Positions 44,601-54,179 are shown, counted from the stretch's first letter. The stretch: DNA of 59,968 nt from Acinetobacter sp. ANC 4862 (GCF_004336635.1 NZ_SJXH01000018.1:1-59968), one strand, 5' to 3'. Numbers and translations are program-made. Notes: a model not told the origin generated them from the sequence alone.

Positions 44601-44670
44601 GTGCAGCGAAGAACCGTACAGTTTGAACACTTTTAGTGCAGCGAAGAACCGTACAGTTTGAACACTTTTA
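44601..44670. repeat. two tandem 35-bp direct repeats
   Basis: GTGCAGCGAAGAACCGTACA followed by GTTTGAACACTTTTA occurs exactly at 44601-44635 and 44636-44670. The second copy runs into the palindrome at 44664-44713. 44242-44600 shows no gene. Confidence 0.9.
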
Positions 44671-44713
44671 GTGAGCATTCTCCTTGAGCTCAAGGAGAAT
44701 GCTCACTAAAAGT
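44664..44713. repeat. perfect 50-bp palindrome
   Basis: Arms of 25 bp (ACTTTTAGTGAGCATTCTCC then TTGAG) meet without a spacer at GAGCTC (44686-44691). The whole 50 bp is self-complementary. It overlaps the tandem repeats by seven bases. Confidence 0.93.
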
Positions 44714-44846
44714 ACAAGTACATTGGTACCTGCTAAAAATGAAGTTTTTTTGCTTCACGTGACAAATCAGCTTTGCATATTGATTAAATCGCTATACAGC
44801 AACATGTGATTATAAGAACTTATGATAAACAGCAATAATAAAGTGG

Positions 44847-45602
44847 TCACTCCCCGTCGCTCTTATCGCTTGGCACTCTAGATGACACATCTGATTTATT
44901 ATTTCTCAAATCACTTTCAATACGACCATCCACCAGATTAATGGTTCGATCACAGGTTGCTGACAGGCGCGGATCATGGGTGACCAGCAGCACAGCACAA
45001 TCGTGTTCGTAATGTACTTTACGAAATAGTTCAAACATTTCTGCAGCTGTCTTAGTATCAAGATTGCCTGTAGGTTCATCCGCTAACAGTAACGCGGGTT
45101 GAGTGATCAGCGCCCGGGCAATCGCCACCCGCTGTTGCTGACCACCCGAGAGTTCATTGGGTTTACGGTCGGCAAACTTTTCCAAACCCACCGCAGCAAG
45201 CAATTCACGCGCTCGCTGTAGTGCAAGCTTATCGGGTTTGCCCTGAGTCAGCATCAACGGCATGAGCACGTTATTTAAGGCGGTAAAGGCCTGGATAAGG
45301 TAGTGAAACTGAAAGACAAACCCGATACTGTTGCCACGTAACGTAGTGCGTCCGGCATCATCCATACTACTCGTCGCATGACCCAGTAAATAAAGCTCAC
45401 CGCTGCTGGGTTTATCCAGCAAGCCCAGAATATTCAACAAGGTACTTTTACCCGAACCAGACGGACCAATCAACGCAGCAAAATCCTTGCGCTCAATACA
45501 CAGATCAATCCCATGTAATATTTCCACCTCATTGGGCTGACCAATATTATAAGATTTACGCAGTGCTTCCAGACGTAACACTTCCTGAGACTGATCAGAC
45601 AT
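44847..45602 (-). CDS. ABC transporter ATP-binding subunit (MacB/LolD/DevA type)
   Basis: 251 residues. Walker A GPSGSGKST, Q-loop FVFQFHYLI, signature LSGGQQQRVAIARAL, Walker B LLLADEPTGNLD and H-loop LLVTHDPR are all intact. The type works with FtsX-like permeases as a mechanotransmission pump. It overlaps the permease gene by 8 bp and is last in the operon HlyD - permease - ATPase. The block is clearly more GC-rich than its neighbours. Confidence 0.93.
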   Translation of the reverse strand: MSDQSQEVLRLEALRKSYNIGQPNEVEILHGIDLCIERKDFAALIGPSGSGKSTLLNILGLLDKPSSGELYLLGHATSSMDDAGRTTLRGNSIGFVFQFHYLIQAFTALNNVLMPLMLTQGKPDKLALQRARELLAAVGLEKFADRKPNELSGGQQQRVAIARALITQPALLLADEPTGNLDTKTAAEMFELFRKVHYEHDCAVLLVTHDPRLSATCDRTINLVDGRIESDLRNNKSDVSSRVPSDKSDGE

Positions 45603-46818
45603 GACGAATCGCCTCCACTGGATCGAGTGCGGCTGCCCGGCGCGATGGTACAGCTGCAGCCAGCACGCCAGTCAGTGTAGCAAGTAACACTGCCAGCATC
45701 ACCAGCTCTGTAGACACAGGAATATAAAATAAACCTGGACCAAAAGTATTAAATACCCATACCAACACATAACTGGCAGCACTACCTAGAACCGAACCCA
45801 GCAAGCCAAATATTGCACCCTGAAATAAGAAAATTCGTAAGATTTGTGATTGGGTCGCACCTGTCGCACGCATAATGCCAATTTCCCGGGTTCGCTGCAC
45901 CACACTGACCGACATGACGCTGGCGATCCCAAAGGCCACAGAAATCGCCACAAAGACAATAATCATATTGGTCGACAGGCTTTGCGCTGTAATTGCATTC
46001 ATAAGCTGGGCATTGGTTTCAATCCAGCTTTCGGCTTTTAATGAGGTCAAGCGTCCTATCTGTGCAGCAATGTTATCTGCCTCAAAAATATCTGCGATGG
46101 TCAGGTCAATCACCGTGACTCCCCCAGGCAAACTGAGTAGCGATTGTGCCTGTTTTAAGTCCAGATAGACGTAACGCGCATCCAGTTCGCGTACCCCCAG
46201 TTCAAATATCCCGGAGATATTGACCACGGCACTGTTCTCCTGACCGGTATCTAATCGTAACTTACTCCCGACTTGTACTCCCAGATCTTTGGCTAACTGG
46301 CTGCCAATCAGTACCTCGTCAGCACCCACTCGTAACTGACCACTCTGCAAATATTCTTTCAGCGGGATGATCTGTTGGTAACGTTCTAGATTGATACCTA
46401 CCAATGCGACCGATTCGACTGCATCACCGCGTTGCACAAAGGCAGGTCCAGACACTACGGGTGAAACAGCAGTCAATATGGGTAAATGATCCAAGGTCTC
46501 GGTAATCTGCTGCCAGTTATTGATCGAGCGCAGCCGCTGTGCCCGTTTATCTTCCTGCAGCAACTGTACAGTACCGGCTGCAGGCCGCACAATCTGATTC
46601 ACCTCATCCGGTGACAGCAAACGAATATGCGCCTGTGTTCCCAAAGTACGTTCGACAATATTCGACTGCAATCCTTGAATTAAAGCGCTAATAAACACAA
46701 TTACCGCCACACCCACTGCGACGCCCACAGTGATCATGATGGACTGTGCACGGCCCTCGCGCAAAAAACTGATTGCGATCGTCCACTCGGTCCAAAGCCG
46801 CCCGAAAAAGTTTTTCAA
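45595..46818 (-). CDS. FtsX-like ABC permease (MacB/DevC type)
   Basis: 407 residues from TTG at 46816-46818. One N-terminal helix, a large periplasmic MacB-PCD domain (about 45-270), then three C-terminal helices (IIVFVAISVAFGIASVMSV; FLLFGLLGS-type; AVLLATLTGVLAAAVPSRRAA). It starts inside the end of the HlyD gene (TTGA overlap). Together with the ATPase and adaptor it should form a tripartite efflux or lipid/peptide exporter of the DevBCA kind. Confidence 0.92.
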   Translation of the reverse strand: MKNFFGRLWTEWTIAISFLREGRAQSIMITVGVAVGVAVIVFISALIQGLQSNIVERTLGTQAHIRLLSPDEVNQIVRPAAGTVQLLQEDKRAQRLRSINNWQQITETLDHLPILTAVSPVVSGPAFVQRGDAVESVALVGINLERYQQIIPLKEYLQSGQLRVGADEVLIGSQLAKDLGVQVGSKLRLDTGQENSAVVNISGIFELGVRELDARYVYLDLKQAQSLLSLPGGVTVIDLTIADIFEADNIAAQIGRLTSLKAESWIETNAQLMNAITAQSLSTNMIIVFVAISVAFGIASVMSVSVVQRTREIGIMRATGATQSQILRIFLFQGAIFGLLGSVLGSAASYVLVWVFNTFGPGLFYIPVSTELVMLAVLLATLTGVLAAAVPSRRAAALDPVEAIRHV

Positions 46819-48041
46819 TCGAATTTCACCGGTAATTCATTTTTGCTGTCTGTGTCACCAGCTTGATTATTCAATGGTATTTTTTGCAGTTTTAAGCGTA
46901 CCCGCGCTCCCTCTTTTAATGAGGATTCGGCATCGGCAAGTACATGATCACCCTTACTCAAACCTGAAACCACTTCCGACATGGCTAAGCCACGTAAACC
47001 TAAGGTAACTTGCTGATGCTGTATTTTTCCATAACGCACCAACAGCACTACTGCCTTATTTCCCTTTATACTGCTTAAAGCATCATTAGGGATGGTCAAT
47101 GCTCGCTCACGTCTGTCAGTTTCGACATTGACCGAGACAGTCATGTCCTGACGCAGAAAGTCGGGTACTGGATCAACCGCTAACCGAACCTCTACCGTAC
47201 CTCGCTGTGGATCAATACTCGGTGCAATAAAATTGATACGGGCAGGAAAAGATTGATCAGGGTACGAATCGGCAATCACTGCTGCATTTTGCTGCAAGGC
47301 AAGCCGTGATAAATTTCTTTCATCAAGCGGCACTCGAATTTCCGTATTGCCATTCAGTGCAATGGTAAATAATGTCCGACCGGGCTGTACCAGATCGCCC
47401 GGCTCCACATCGCGTGTCAGCACCGTACCTGCTACTCCAGCACGTATTTTTGTTTTGGCAAGCTGAGCTTGTGTCGCAGCAAGTTGCTCACGAAGCTTAG
47501 CTTCCTCGACTTGACCCGGTGCCAATGCTGTCGCCCTTAAACGTACCGCATCAAAGTTGTTGCGGGCCACTCTTTCAGTCTCAACAGCCTTCTCTATTTC
47601 TTCAGCCGACAGTATTCCGGCTTCTAAATTACGCCTACGTGCTGCTTCTCGGCTGGCCTGTTCTAGTTGTGCTTTAGCACTAGCTAATTCTGCTGCTGCC
47701 TGTGGACGCCTGCTGGTTGCAAGTTCGGTCAGTGCAACTTCAGCCTGCCTCGCCTGAGCAATTAGTTCATCCGATTTCAGAACCAATAACAGGTCACCTG
47801 GCGAAACCTGATCACCTTCCTGTACAAGCCGTTCAAGGACCACACCAGTAATTTCACTGCCAACCTGAGCGCGTGATACTGTCGCTACTCGCCCGGTTGC
47901 CACCACAGTTTGCACCAGAGGCGTCGACGCAATGGTATAAGCGGGCAATAGCGGTCCCTGCCACCATCGAAACAGAGCAAAACCCGCTGCAAGTATGAGC
48001 AATATGATAATAAGCACAGATTTATAGCGAACAACGCGCAA
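46815..48041 (-). CDS. HlyD/RND-type periplasmic adaptor (DevB-like)
   Basis: 408 residues from TTG, with GAGAGG four bases upstream. An N-terminal membrane anchor (SVLIIILLILAAGFALFRWW) is followed by a lipoyl domain, a coiled-coil hairpin rich in Ala/Glu/Gln (about 85-165) and beta-barrel domains. It links the inner-membrane permease to an outer-membrane channel; none is encoded here, so TolC is the likely partner. First gene of the operon. Confidence 0.9.
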   Translation of the reverse strand: MRVVRYKSVLIIILLILAAGFALFRWWQGPLLPAYTIASTPLVQTVVATGRVATVSRAQVGSEITGVVLERLVQEGDQVSPGDLLLVLKSDELIAQARQAEVALTELATSRRPQAAAELASAKAQLEQASREAARRRNLEAGILSAEEIEKAVETERVARNNFDAVRLRATALAPGQVEEAKLREQLAATQAQLAKTKIRAGVAGTVLTRDVEPGDLVQPGRTLFTIALNGNTEIRVPLDERNLSRLALQQNAAVIADSYPDQSFPARINFIAPSIDPQRGTVEVRLAVDPVPDFLRQDMTVSVNVETDRRERALTIPNDALSSIKGNKAVVLLVRYGKIQHQQVTLGLRGLAMSEVVSGLSKGDHVLADAESSLKEGARVRLKLQKIPLNNQAGDTDSKNELPVKFD

Positions 48042-48497
48042 TGAGCCTCTCCAGTTCAGTTTAAAAACATCATACTACAATCGGCAGAGCAGCTATATTC
48101 ATACTCTTTTATACTTTATAAAGACATAAAATTTTCTTGTCAGTTATGCAGAACTTTGATGAAATCTAAATTTCAGCTCTGATTGTTTTAATCTAAATCC
48201 AGCATATTCCTGTCTCAGGATAAAAGTCTTCCCTGAAGGATGATTTAGATTATTTGATAGTACATAAGTTCATAAACTTTGAACACCAGTTTTAAATTGA
48301 AGCTGTTGTCTACGTGACAGAGTATAAGCAGCTTTCATGCTTCACGCGTGCCTGTCGAAGATTTTGCCATTTCCTATGAATGAACTATGGATATATAAAC
48401 AGACTCTCCAGTATCATCACCTTTATCATTTTTTAAAAATGAAGGTCCAGAATACGAGTATCATCACTTTGAAATGGTTTCTCAACTTTAATTACTT

Positions 48498-48716
48498 TTG
48501 CACCTAAATCTGCCAATATTTGATTGCCCTATTGCCCTGCCAAAATTCGACTTAAATCAAGAAATCAATAAAAGAAGAATAGGCATTGAGCATGTATTTG
48601 GCCGCCTGAAAAACTTCAAGATGCTTGTGGAGCGTTATCGAAATAGAGGCAAAAGACTTGGTTTGAGATTCAATTTAATTGCTGGAATTTACAACATGGA
48701 ACTGAGTAAGAAATGA
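48498..48716 (+). pseudogene. IS5-family transposase C-terminal fragment
   Basis: 72 codons ending RYRNRGKRLGLRFNLIAGIY, close to the ISL2-type transposase endings at 16260 and 21400. RRIGIEHVFGRLKNFKML keeps the catalytic Glu. No inverted repeat or N-terminal part was found in 48042-48497, which is otherwise without a supported gene. Confidence 0.75.
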
Positions 48717-48765
48717 TTTATAAAATAGGTTTAATAACTTATATTTCATACACTTATTAAGCATA

Positions 48766-48936
48766 TGAAATATAAAAGCTGTAAAATTAACTTCTTCAGA
48801 TAAGTGCAATTTAAGACAAGGAAATAAAATTGAAACAGGGCTTGGGGATGTTGAAAGAAAAATTTGGCCTAATCAACCTACAGCAAAAATTTATTTCTGG
48901 CTATTTGAGCAATCTTTATTAAGACCGGATATCTAA
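48766..48936 (+). pseudogene. 3' gene fragment of unknown type
   Basis: A frame without start reads NIKAVKLTSSDKCNLRQGNK, then IETGLGDVERKIWPNQPTA and ends KIYFWLFEQSLLRPDI. It looks like the conserved C-terminus of some protein, but I do not recognise it. It ends 3 bp before the hipA end on the other strand. Confidence 0.35.
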
Positions 48937-48939
48937 AAT

Positions 48940-50234
48940 TTAAGTTAGATTTTTATTTTCCTCAAGGCGGGTTGCCAACGTTTTTTCAATTGCGTTAATA
49001 GTGCTGTGATGTAAACCGTACTCTTTAGCAATTTCACTGAAGCGTGATAATACATCTACAATTTCATGAATATATTGCTGTGCTTGCTTCCAACTTGCAA
49101 ACCCTGCATGAGCTGCAAGTTTTTGAATTGTTTTAAGTGGTGGTTTTTTTCCATAACCTATAAATGCGGTGGCATGCTCATTAAAAGGATGAGGGCTGAA
49201 AGTTACATCATAAAATGGTGCCGGTTGCCACTGACCATTATCTTCTTGTAAAAATGCCCAGTTTTTACTGTGATCATCCTGATTACACGCAAACAAGTTA
49301 AACATCGCACGACGAAATTGTAATTGTCCAACGGCTGGTGACTTACATAACTGGCTGCTCGCTTTAATTAAGTCTTGATAGTCTAAACTTGGTGTTCGAT
49401 AATCCGCATCCAACAGACCACATGCGCTATGCATATGTAGACGACCATGTTTGTTCGATCCACCATTTAAATTATCTATCCAATCAAAGCGTTTAACCGC
49501 TAACCAAGCCCGAGCACCACTTTTTACTGGAGCATCTAGCAGTTGCCATTCAGGGGGGGTTAAATTTGCCAGTCCCGCTAAAGTCAAATAAGTAGCTTCA
49601 CATATCCCCTCTTCATGACCAAGTGCTAAATTTTGTGAGGTGAATTTAACAAGCCATGCTTCATCCCCGAGTTTTGCAGTGGTTCGACATTGATTAGGCT
49701 GATTAGGTGGAAAAAATAGCTGAGCTTTAGGACGTGCACCACCTGAACTCCCTGCAGTGACCAGCGCTGCTAGAACATCTTCTGTCTGACCATCAAAAAG
49801 AGCCTGAGCTTCTAAGCCTAAAGTCGCTAAATCAACTTCATCAAAAGCTGAGGTTTGATAATCAGATGCTGGAGCAAAGGCTAGCCCCCCATGCCTCTTG
49901 AACCTACAAAAGCTAGACGATCCATAGCCGTTATTTGGGCAGGTAAAATACCTTGTTGACGAAAAATACGATCTTGTAAGAGAAGTCCCCAACCATCAGG
50001 TAGGCTGTCTGCAAATAAACCATGCAATCCTGCATGTGGTTGCTTGGGTGCCAGTTGTAAAATATTTGAGGTCTGCAGTAAAAAAGGTGAAAGATTGCCA
50101 AACCTGCTTAAATACTCTGTGTCATATTGGAAAAATACCCCTTGAGTGTTTTGCGCTAAAACACCGGCTGAAACCAGCTCACCTGTTGTTAATGTCCTGG
50201 TAACGCTCAGTTTTTGAATTGGCTTAAAATTCAT
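48940..50234 (-). pseudogene. hipA: HipA-type kinase toxin with a poly-G frameshift
   Basis: Part 1 (50234-49884) is MNFKPIQKLSVTRTLTTGEL to DRLAFVGSRGMGG; part 2 continues as LAFAPASDYQTSAFDEVDLA to 48940. The frames meet at a run of six G in GGCATGGGGGGCTAG (about 49882-49893); a seventh G restores one 430-residue HipA protein. Kinase residues are present in part 2 (NQDDHSKNWAF; PAPFYDVTFS). HipA kinases phosphorylate GltX and cause persistence. Overlaps hipB by 11 bp. Confidence 0.85.
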
Positions 50235-50517
50235 CTTTTAAAACCTCATCAATTGAAATTGGAAGCATTTCTGTGACTTTAGATTCTTTGGTTAAATCAT
50301 AAAGACGCTTAAGATCATCTAAGGATTGCCAAAGTAAGAGTAATTGCCGGAATGAGATTTGTCCGCTCAGTTCAAATTTTTTAATTGTAGCCGCAGGCAC
50401 ACTGCTGCGCTCGGCAAGCGCTTCGCGAGATAACTTTGCCTGTTCACGTAATTGGCGTAAATGAACAGAAAAAGCCTGCTGTACATCTATATTATCAAGC
50501 AATAAAAATCGAGACAT
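50224..50517 (-). CDS. hipB: HipB-type antitoxin (XRE helix-turn-helix)
   Basis: 97 residues from ATG at 50515-50517. XRE domain LREQAKLSREALAERSSVPAATIKKFE, then a helical tail. It should repress the operon and neutralise HipA. The start lacks a clear ribosome binding site and a longer frame to 50556 is open, so initiation is uncertain. Operator-like inverted repeats lie upstream at 50536-50578. Confidence 0.87.
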   Translation of the reverse strand: MSRFLLLDNIDVQQAFSVHLRQLREQAKLSREALAERSSVPAATIKKFELSGQISFRQLLLLWQSLDDLKRLYDLTKESKVTEMLPISIDEVLKDEF

Positions 50518-50535
50518 AGGAATTAAACAGACATA

Positions 50536-50578
50536 ATAGTATCTATTATAGACCAATTTTAAGATTATTGGATACTAT
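50536..50578 (-). promoter_or_regulatory. inverted repeats upstream of hipB, candidate operator
   Basis: ATAGTATC (50536-50543) and GATACTAT (50571-50578) are exact complements, 27 bp apart; GTATCTAT-type half-sites repeat at both edges. HipB-like repressors bind spaced dyads in this position. Confidence 0.55.
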
Positions 50579-50790
50579 TGTATCTATTTTATTTGAAAGT
50601 ATTGAAGAGCAACACCGTGATAAATGAAATGGGTCTTGTTGCATAAACATTTCAAAATTAAAATTCCCTAGACTCGTTTTCTCAAGACCGTATCTGAGTA
50701 TAGGCTCTGTCTCATTCAGTAACTTTGTTTAATCTAGCAATTATGAGTATTAAGTTCATTCATTTTAAGATCAAAAGCTGTTACCTGATT

Positions 50791-51990
50791 TTATTTAATA
50801 GAACCTAAATAATCGCCCCACCACTGCATCATTTCAATACGCTGGCTAAGATATTCAGCATGATTATAACTTGCACGAGTTTTATTTTTATCTGTATGGG
50901 ACAATTGAGCTTCAATCCAATTTTGTTGAAACAATCCAGACTCATTTAATATGGTACTAAAGGTAGAACGCAAACCATGTAAGGATAACTCATTTTTACT
51001 ATAATTCATTTTACGAATTATTGTATTTAATGTATTAAAATGAAGATGTTTGTTTTTATTTCTAGGGCTATAAAATACATATTTTTCACCATGTGACCAC
51101 TCTAATGCTGATCTTATAATTAGAATAGCCTGATTTGATAAAGGAACCAAAAAATCAGGAACATCATGACCTAAAATGACTTTACGTCTAAACTGTTTGA
51201 TATGCAAAGCAGGAATTTTCCAAATTTTACTATCTAAATCAAAGTGATGAGGCTCACTCAGCAATAACTCAGCCCCTCGTACTCCGGTGTAAAGCTTAAA
51301 CCATAATGCTTTTTTAATAATAGGATGAGTATTAACTTCATTTAATCTAAGTATAAAATTTGATATATCTTTTGCCTTTAAATATGGATAATTTTTCTTA
51401 ATTTTATTATTGACCAATATTTTATGTAAACCATTGGCAATATTATATTCACAATAACCCATTGCTACAGCATAGTCATAGATTTGATTTAAATAACTAT
51501 ACGCTTTTTTAACGGGCTCTTTTACATCCCGATATTCTATTTTCTTTACAACTGTAACTAAATCATATCGTTTCACTTCATTAAATGGGATATCACTTAA
51601 TTCTGGATATATATCATTATATAAACACTTTTTTGATAACTGAATAACACCACAACGTGGCTCATCTTTAAAAGAGTTTTTTATTTTGAATTCCAACCAT
51701 TCCTCACAAACATCTTTGAAAGATTTTATTTTTTTGCTATGTATATTTTCCCCCATGTAATTATTTAACTTATATTCATCTCGTGCATATCTTGCATCCT
51801 TCAAGGACATGACAGGATATAGACCTAGTTTAACTCTAGGTCGTTTGCTCGATCCTGCTACAGAATACCGATAACTCCATGACTTACGTCCGTTAGGTTC
51901 AATCTTCAAGCTTAAGCCATCATCATCGGCTAAGTAGTAAATTTTATCCTTTGATTTGGCTTGGCGTATCTTAAATTCTGTAAGACTCAT
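50791..51990 (-). CDS. P4-type tyrosine integrase
   Basis: 399 residues from ATG at 51988-51990 (MSLTEFKIRQAKSKDKIYYL). DUF4102-like arm-binding N-terminus (DDGLSLKIEPNGRKSWSYRY), core-binding domain, and catalytic domain with Arg (TGVRGAELLL), HGLRSTF, the second His in LSHTD and nucleophile Tyr in RASYNHAEY. It should integrate a genomic island, but no tRNA target is adjacent. Very AT-rich. A 29-bp palindrome lies upstream at 52053. Confidence 0.93.
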   Translation of the reverse strand: MSLTEFKIRQAKSKDKIYYLADDDGLSLKIEPNGRKSWSYRYSVAGSSKRPRVKLGLYPVMSLKDARYARDEYKLNNYMGENIHSKKIKSFKDVCEEWLEFKIKNSFKDEPRCGVIQLSKKCLYNDIYPELSDIPFNEVKRYDLVTVVKKIEYRDVKEPVKKAYSYLNQIYDYAVAMGYCEYNIANGLHKILVNNKIKKNYPYLKAKDISNFILRLNEVNTHPIIKKALWFKLYTGVRGAELLLSEPHHFDLDSKIWKIPALHIKQFRRKVILGHDVPDFLVPLSNQAILIIRSALEWSHGEKYVFYSPRNKNKHLHFNTLNTIIRKMNYSKNELSLHGLRSTFSTILNESGLFQQNWIEAQLSHTDKNKTRASYNHAEYLSQRIEMMQWWGDYLGSIK

Positions 51991-52052
51991 GAAATTGAAT
52001 GAAACCACTAACTACACTAGATACTTTCATTATATCAAAATAAAGCTAATTA

Positions 52053-52081
52053 TATGTGATGCGTATGATACGCATCACATA
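52053..52081. promoter_or_regulatory. 13-bp perfect dyad upstream of the integrase
   Basis: TATGTGATGCGTA and TACGCATCACATA flank TGA, 63 bp before the integrase start codon. It looks like an operator or a recombinase core site; nothing else is seen in 52009-52286. Confidence 0.6.
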
Positions 52082-52350
52082 GTTTTATAAATAATTGTTT
52101 TTAAATATTTAAAAATAAGTAAATTAAATTTTAGTAACCATGCTAGTTACCATTTTCAAGTAGAAGGAATGTATTAGAGGCTTTGTTGCAGAAATATTTG
52201 AAAAGTAATACTCTCATAGCCCCATAGATTTAAAATACAAATCAGGTTTGTAATCTGGTAGCTAATTATTTGAATTTATTGAGACCTGAATAGCCACTAA
52301 TTTTGTAGACACCTTTTAGTTAGATAAAATGGCTAATTAACGAGGTGCTT

Positions 52351-52629
52351 ATGAGCAGTAAACGATACCCTGAAGAATTCAAAATTGAAGCAGTAAAACA
52401 AGTCACTGAGAAAGGTCATAGTGTGGCCGAAGTTGCTGCACGTTTAGGAACCACCACACATAGTTTATATGCCTGGATTAAACGTTATGATCCACAGCAA
52501 CCCAAGACAACAGAATCTACTGATCCAAGTGCAGAATTGGCAAAGTTAAAAAAAGAGCTGCAAAGGGTCACTGAAGAAAGAGACATATTAAAAAAGGCCG
52601 CGGTGTACTTCGCAAGCCAGTCCAAATGA
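52351..52629 (+). CDS. IS3-family transposase OrfA (copy B)
   Basis: 92 residues from ATG at 52351, behind GAGGTGCTT. Nearly identical to copy A OrfA (three substitutions: I/V, D/E, S/P). N-terminal helix-turn-helix and C-terminal leucine zipper. Overlaps OrfB by ATGA with an upstream A6 slippery tract. Confidence 0.9.
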   Translation: MSSKRYPEEFKIEAVKQVTEKGHSVAEVAARLGTTTHSLYAWIKRYDPQQPKTTESTDPSAELAKLKKELQRVTEERDILKKAAVYFASQSK

Positions 52630-53498
52630 GGTACGCCTTTATTCAGGACAATCAGCACATATGGCCTGTCCGTCGTTTATGTTCAGCTCTGGATGTTCAT
52701 CACAGTGGTTATTACGCATGGTTAAAGCAACCCACCAGTAAAACTGCGAGGAAACGGCAACAGCTTTCGGGATTAATTAAACAGTTCTGGCTAGAATCTG
52801 GCGGAGTCTACGGCTATCGCAAGATTCACTGTGATTTAAAAGATGTTGGTGAAAGTTGCGGGATTAATCGAGTACATCGGCTCATGAAGGCGAATGGTCT
52901 CAAATCACAGCGTGGCTATCGTAAACCTAGAGCTCACGCTGGTAATCCAGCTATCGTTGCCGCAAACACTTTAGACCGCCAATTTAATCCAACTTATCCC
53001 AACCAAATATGGGTGACAGATATTACCTATATCCGTACTCATGAAGGGTGGCTATATCTCGCAGTTGTGATTGACCTGTTTTCACGTCTTGTTGTTGGCT
53101 GGTCGATGAAATCCAGAATCACGACAGACCTGGTTTTAGATGCATTATTGATGGCTTTATGGCGAAGAAACCCAAAGAACAAAGTCCTAATCCATTCTGA
53201 CCAAGGCAGCCAATACACCAGCCATGAATGGCAGACATTTCTCAAGCATCATAATCTTGAAAGTAGTATGAGTCGTAGAGGGAATTGCCATGACAATGCT
53301 GTTGCAGAAAGCTTCTTTCAGCTATTAAAGCGGGAACGAATTAAGAAGAAAATCTATGCATCAAGAACTGAAGCCAGATCGGATATTTTTGAATATATTG
53401 AGATGTTCTACAATTCAAAACGCAGACATGGTTCCAATGGTCAGCGTTCTCCATTAGATTATGAAAAAGCCCATCAAAAGATGGTTAGGTGTGTCTAG
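52626..53498 (+). CDS. IS3-family transposase OrfB (copy B)
   Basis: 290 residues, intact DDE core (WVTDITYI, IHSDQGSQY, NAVAESFF). It differs from copy A at about ten positions; copy B has PNQIWVTDITY where copy A has PNQLLVTDITY, and the W is the usual family residue. Confidence 0.93.
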   Translation: MRYAFIQDNQHIWPVRRLCSALDVHHSGYYAWLKQPTSKTARKRQQLSGLIKQFWLESGGVYGYRKIHCDLKDVGESCGINRVHRLMKANGLKSQRGYRKPRAHAGNPAIVAANTLDRQFNPTYPNQIWVTDITYIRTHEGWLYLAVVIDLFSRLVVGWSMKSRITTDLVLDALLMALWRRNPKNKVLIHSDQGSQYTSHEWQTFLKHHNLESSMSRRGNCHDNAVAESFFQLLKRERIKKKIYASRTEARSDIFEYIEMFYNSKRRHGSNGQRSPLDYEKAHQKMVRCV

Positions 53499-53593
53499 AA
53501 TTTTGGTGGCTATTCAGCTTGAAAGTCAGGGTGTACTTTACTATATTTATGTTATAAGTCACCCAAGTGTAAGTAATGCACTTGACTGACAAA

Positions 53594-53620
53594 GAAGCTC
53601 GCCAAATGGTGCGCTTTTTT
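53594..53620 (+). terminator. phage-type terminator, family member 1
   Basis: AAGCTCGCC, AAAT loop, GGTGCGCTTTTTT. One of six similar hairpins in 53.5-55.8 kb with the pattern GCTC...GGTGGGC followed by T. It overlaps the first codons of the open frame starting at 53576, so that upstream start is unlikely. Confidence 0.6.
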
Positions 53621-53638
53621 AATATTGTAGGTGGTATA

Positions 53639-53953
53639 GTGGGTTACCAACTCAGTAATTTTTCTATGCCAGAATTTTATAAATACCGATACACTAAAAT
53701 AAGTATATTTGGGTCTTTACCAACACATAAAGTATTTGTGAGCAATACCAGCAATAAGTCAAAGTTAGTTTTTGCCGATAATACTTTTATATATGGCACA
53801 ATTTCTGATTGGACGTTAGGTAATTCAGATTTTGATTCACGAGCATCAACATGGCTAGAAGAACCCAAGGCTTTTTTAGAATATGAGAGAAGAAAATTGA
53901 GCCTTTATAGGGCTTCTTGTCAGTTGTTTAAGACTGAGACGTGTATTGGTTAA
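53639..53953 (+). CDS. hypothetical protein in prophage-like region
   Basis: 104 residues from GTG at 53639, with AGGTGG five bases upstream; the earlier ATG at 53576 would translate a terminator. Contains FYKYRYTKISIFGSLPTHKV and DNTFIYGTISDWTLGNSDFD. No recognised domain, no membrane segment. It stands just before the tRNA at 54048 and is probably part of a degraded phage or island. Confidence 0.45.
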   Translation: MGYQLSNFSMPEFYKYRYTKISIFGSLPTHKVFVSNTSNKSKLVFADNTFIYGTISDWTLGNSDFDSRASTWLEEPKAFLEYERRKLSLYRASCQLFKTETCIG

Positions 53954-54047
53954 GATATTTAATTAATCTAATTGCCGCTGTAAGTGACTATATTTCTAAT
54001 AAAGTTTGCATTGTTGGTTATGAAAGCATATAAAGCTAACTCGTTGA

Positions 54048-54124
<77 letters not shown>

Positions 54125-54179
54125 ACGAAAAAGATTCAAGTTTATATACCCACTTATCTCAATTTGTGGGTATTTTTTT

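Larger units (their letters stand above)
52287..53516 (+). mobile_element. IS3-family insertion sequence, copy B (complete)
   Basis: 1230 bp between TGAATAGCCACTAATTTTGT and GGTGGCTATTCA. Same element as copy A at 1288-2530, without its 13-bp duplication. No target duplication is visible in the flanks (GACC and GCTT). Confidence 0.92.

Noticed and set aside
50637..52235. Similar CTTTGTTGCA/TCTTGTTGCA sequences flanking the integrase as IS ends or att repeats
   Set aside because: The match fades after about 10 bases and no transposase lies between them.
53576..53638. ATG at 53576 as the gene start
   Set aside because: Its first codons translate a terminator hairpin; a GTG with AGGTGG upstream fits better.
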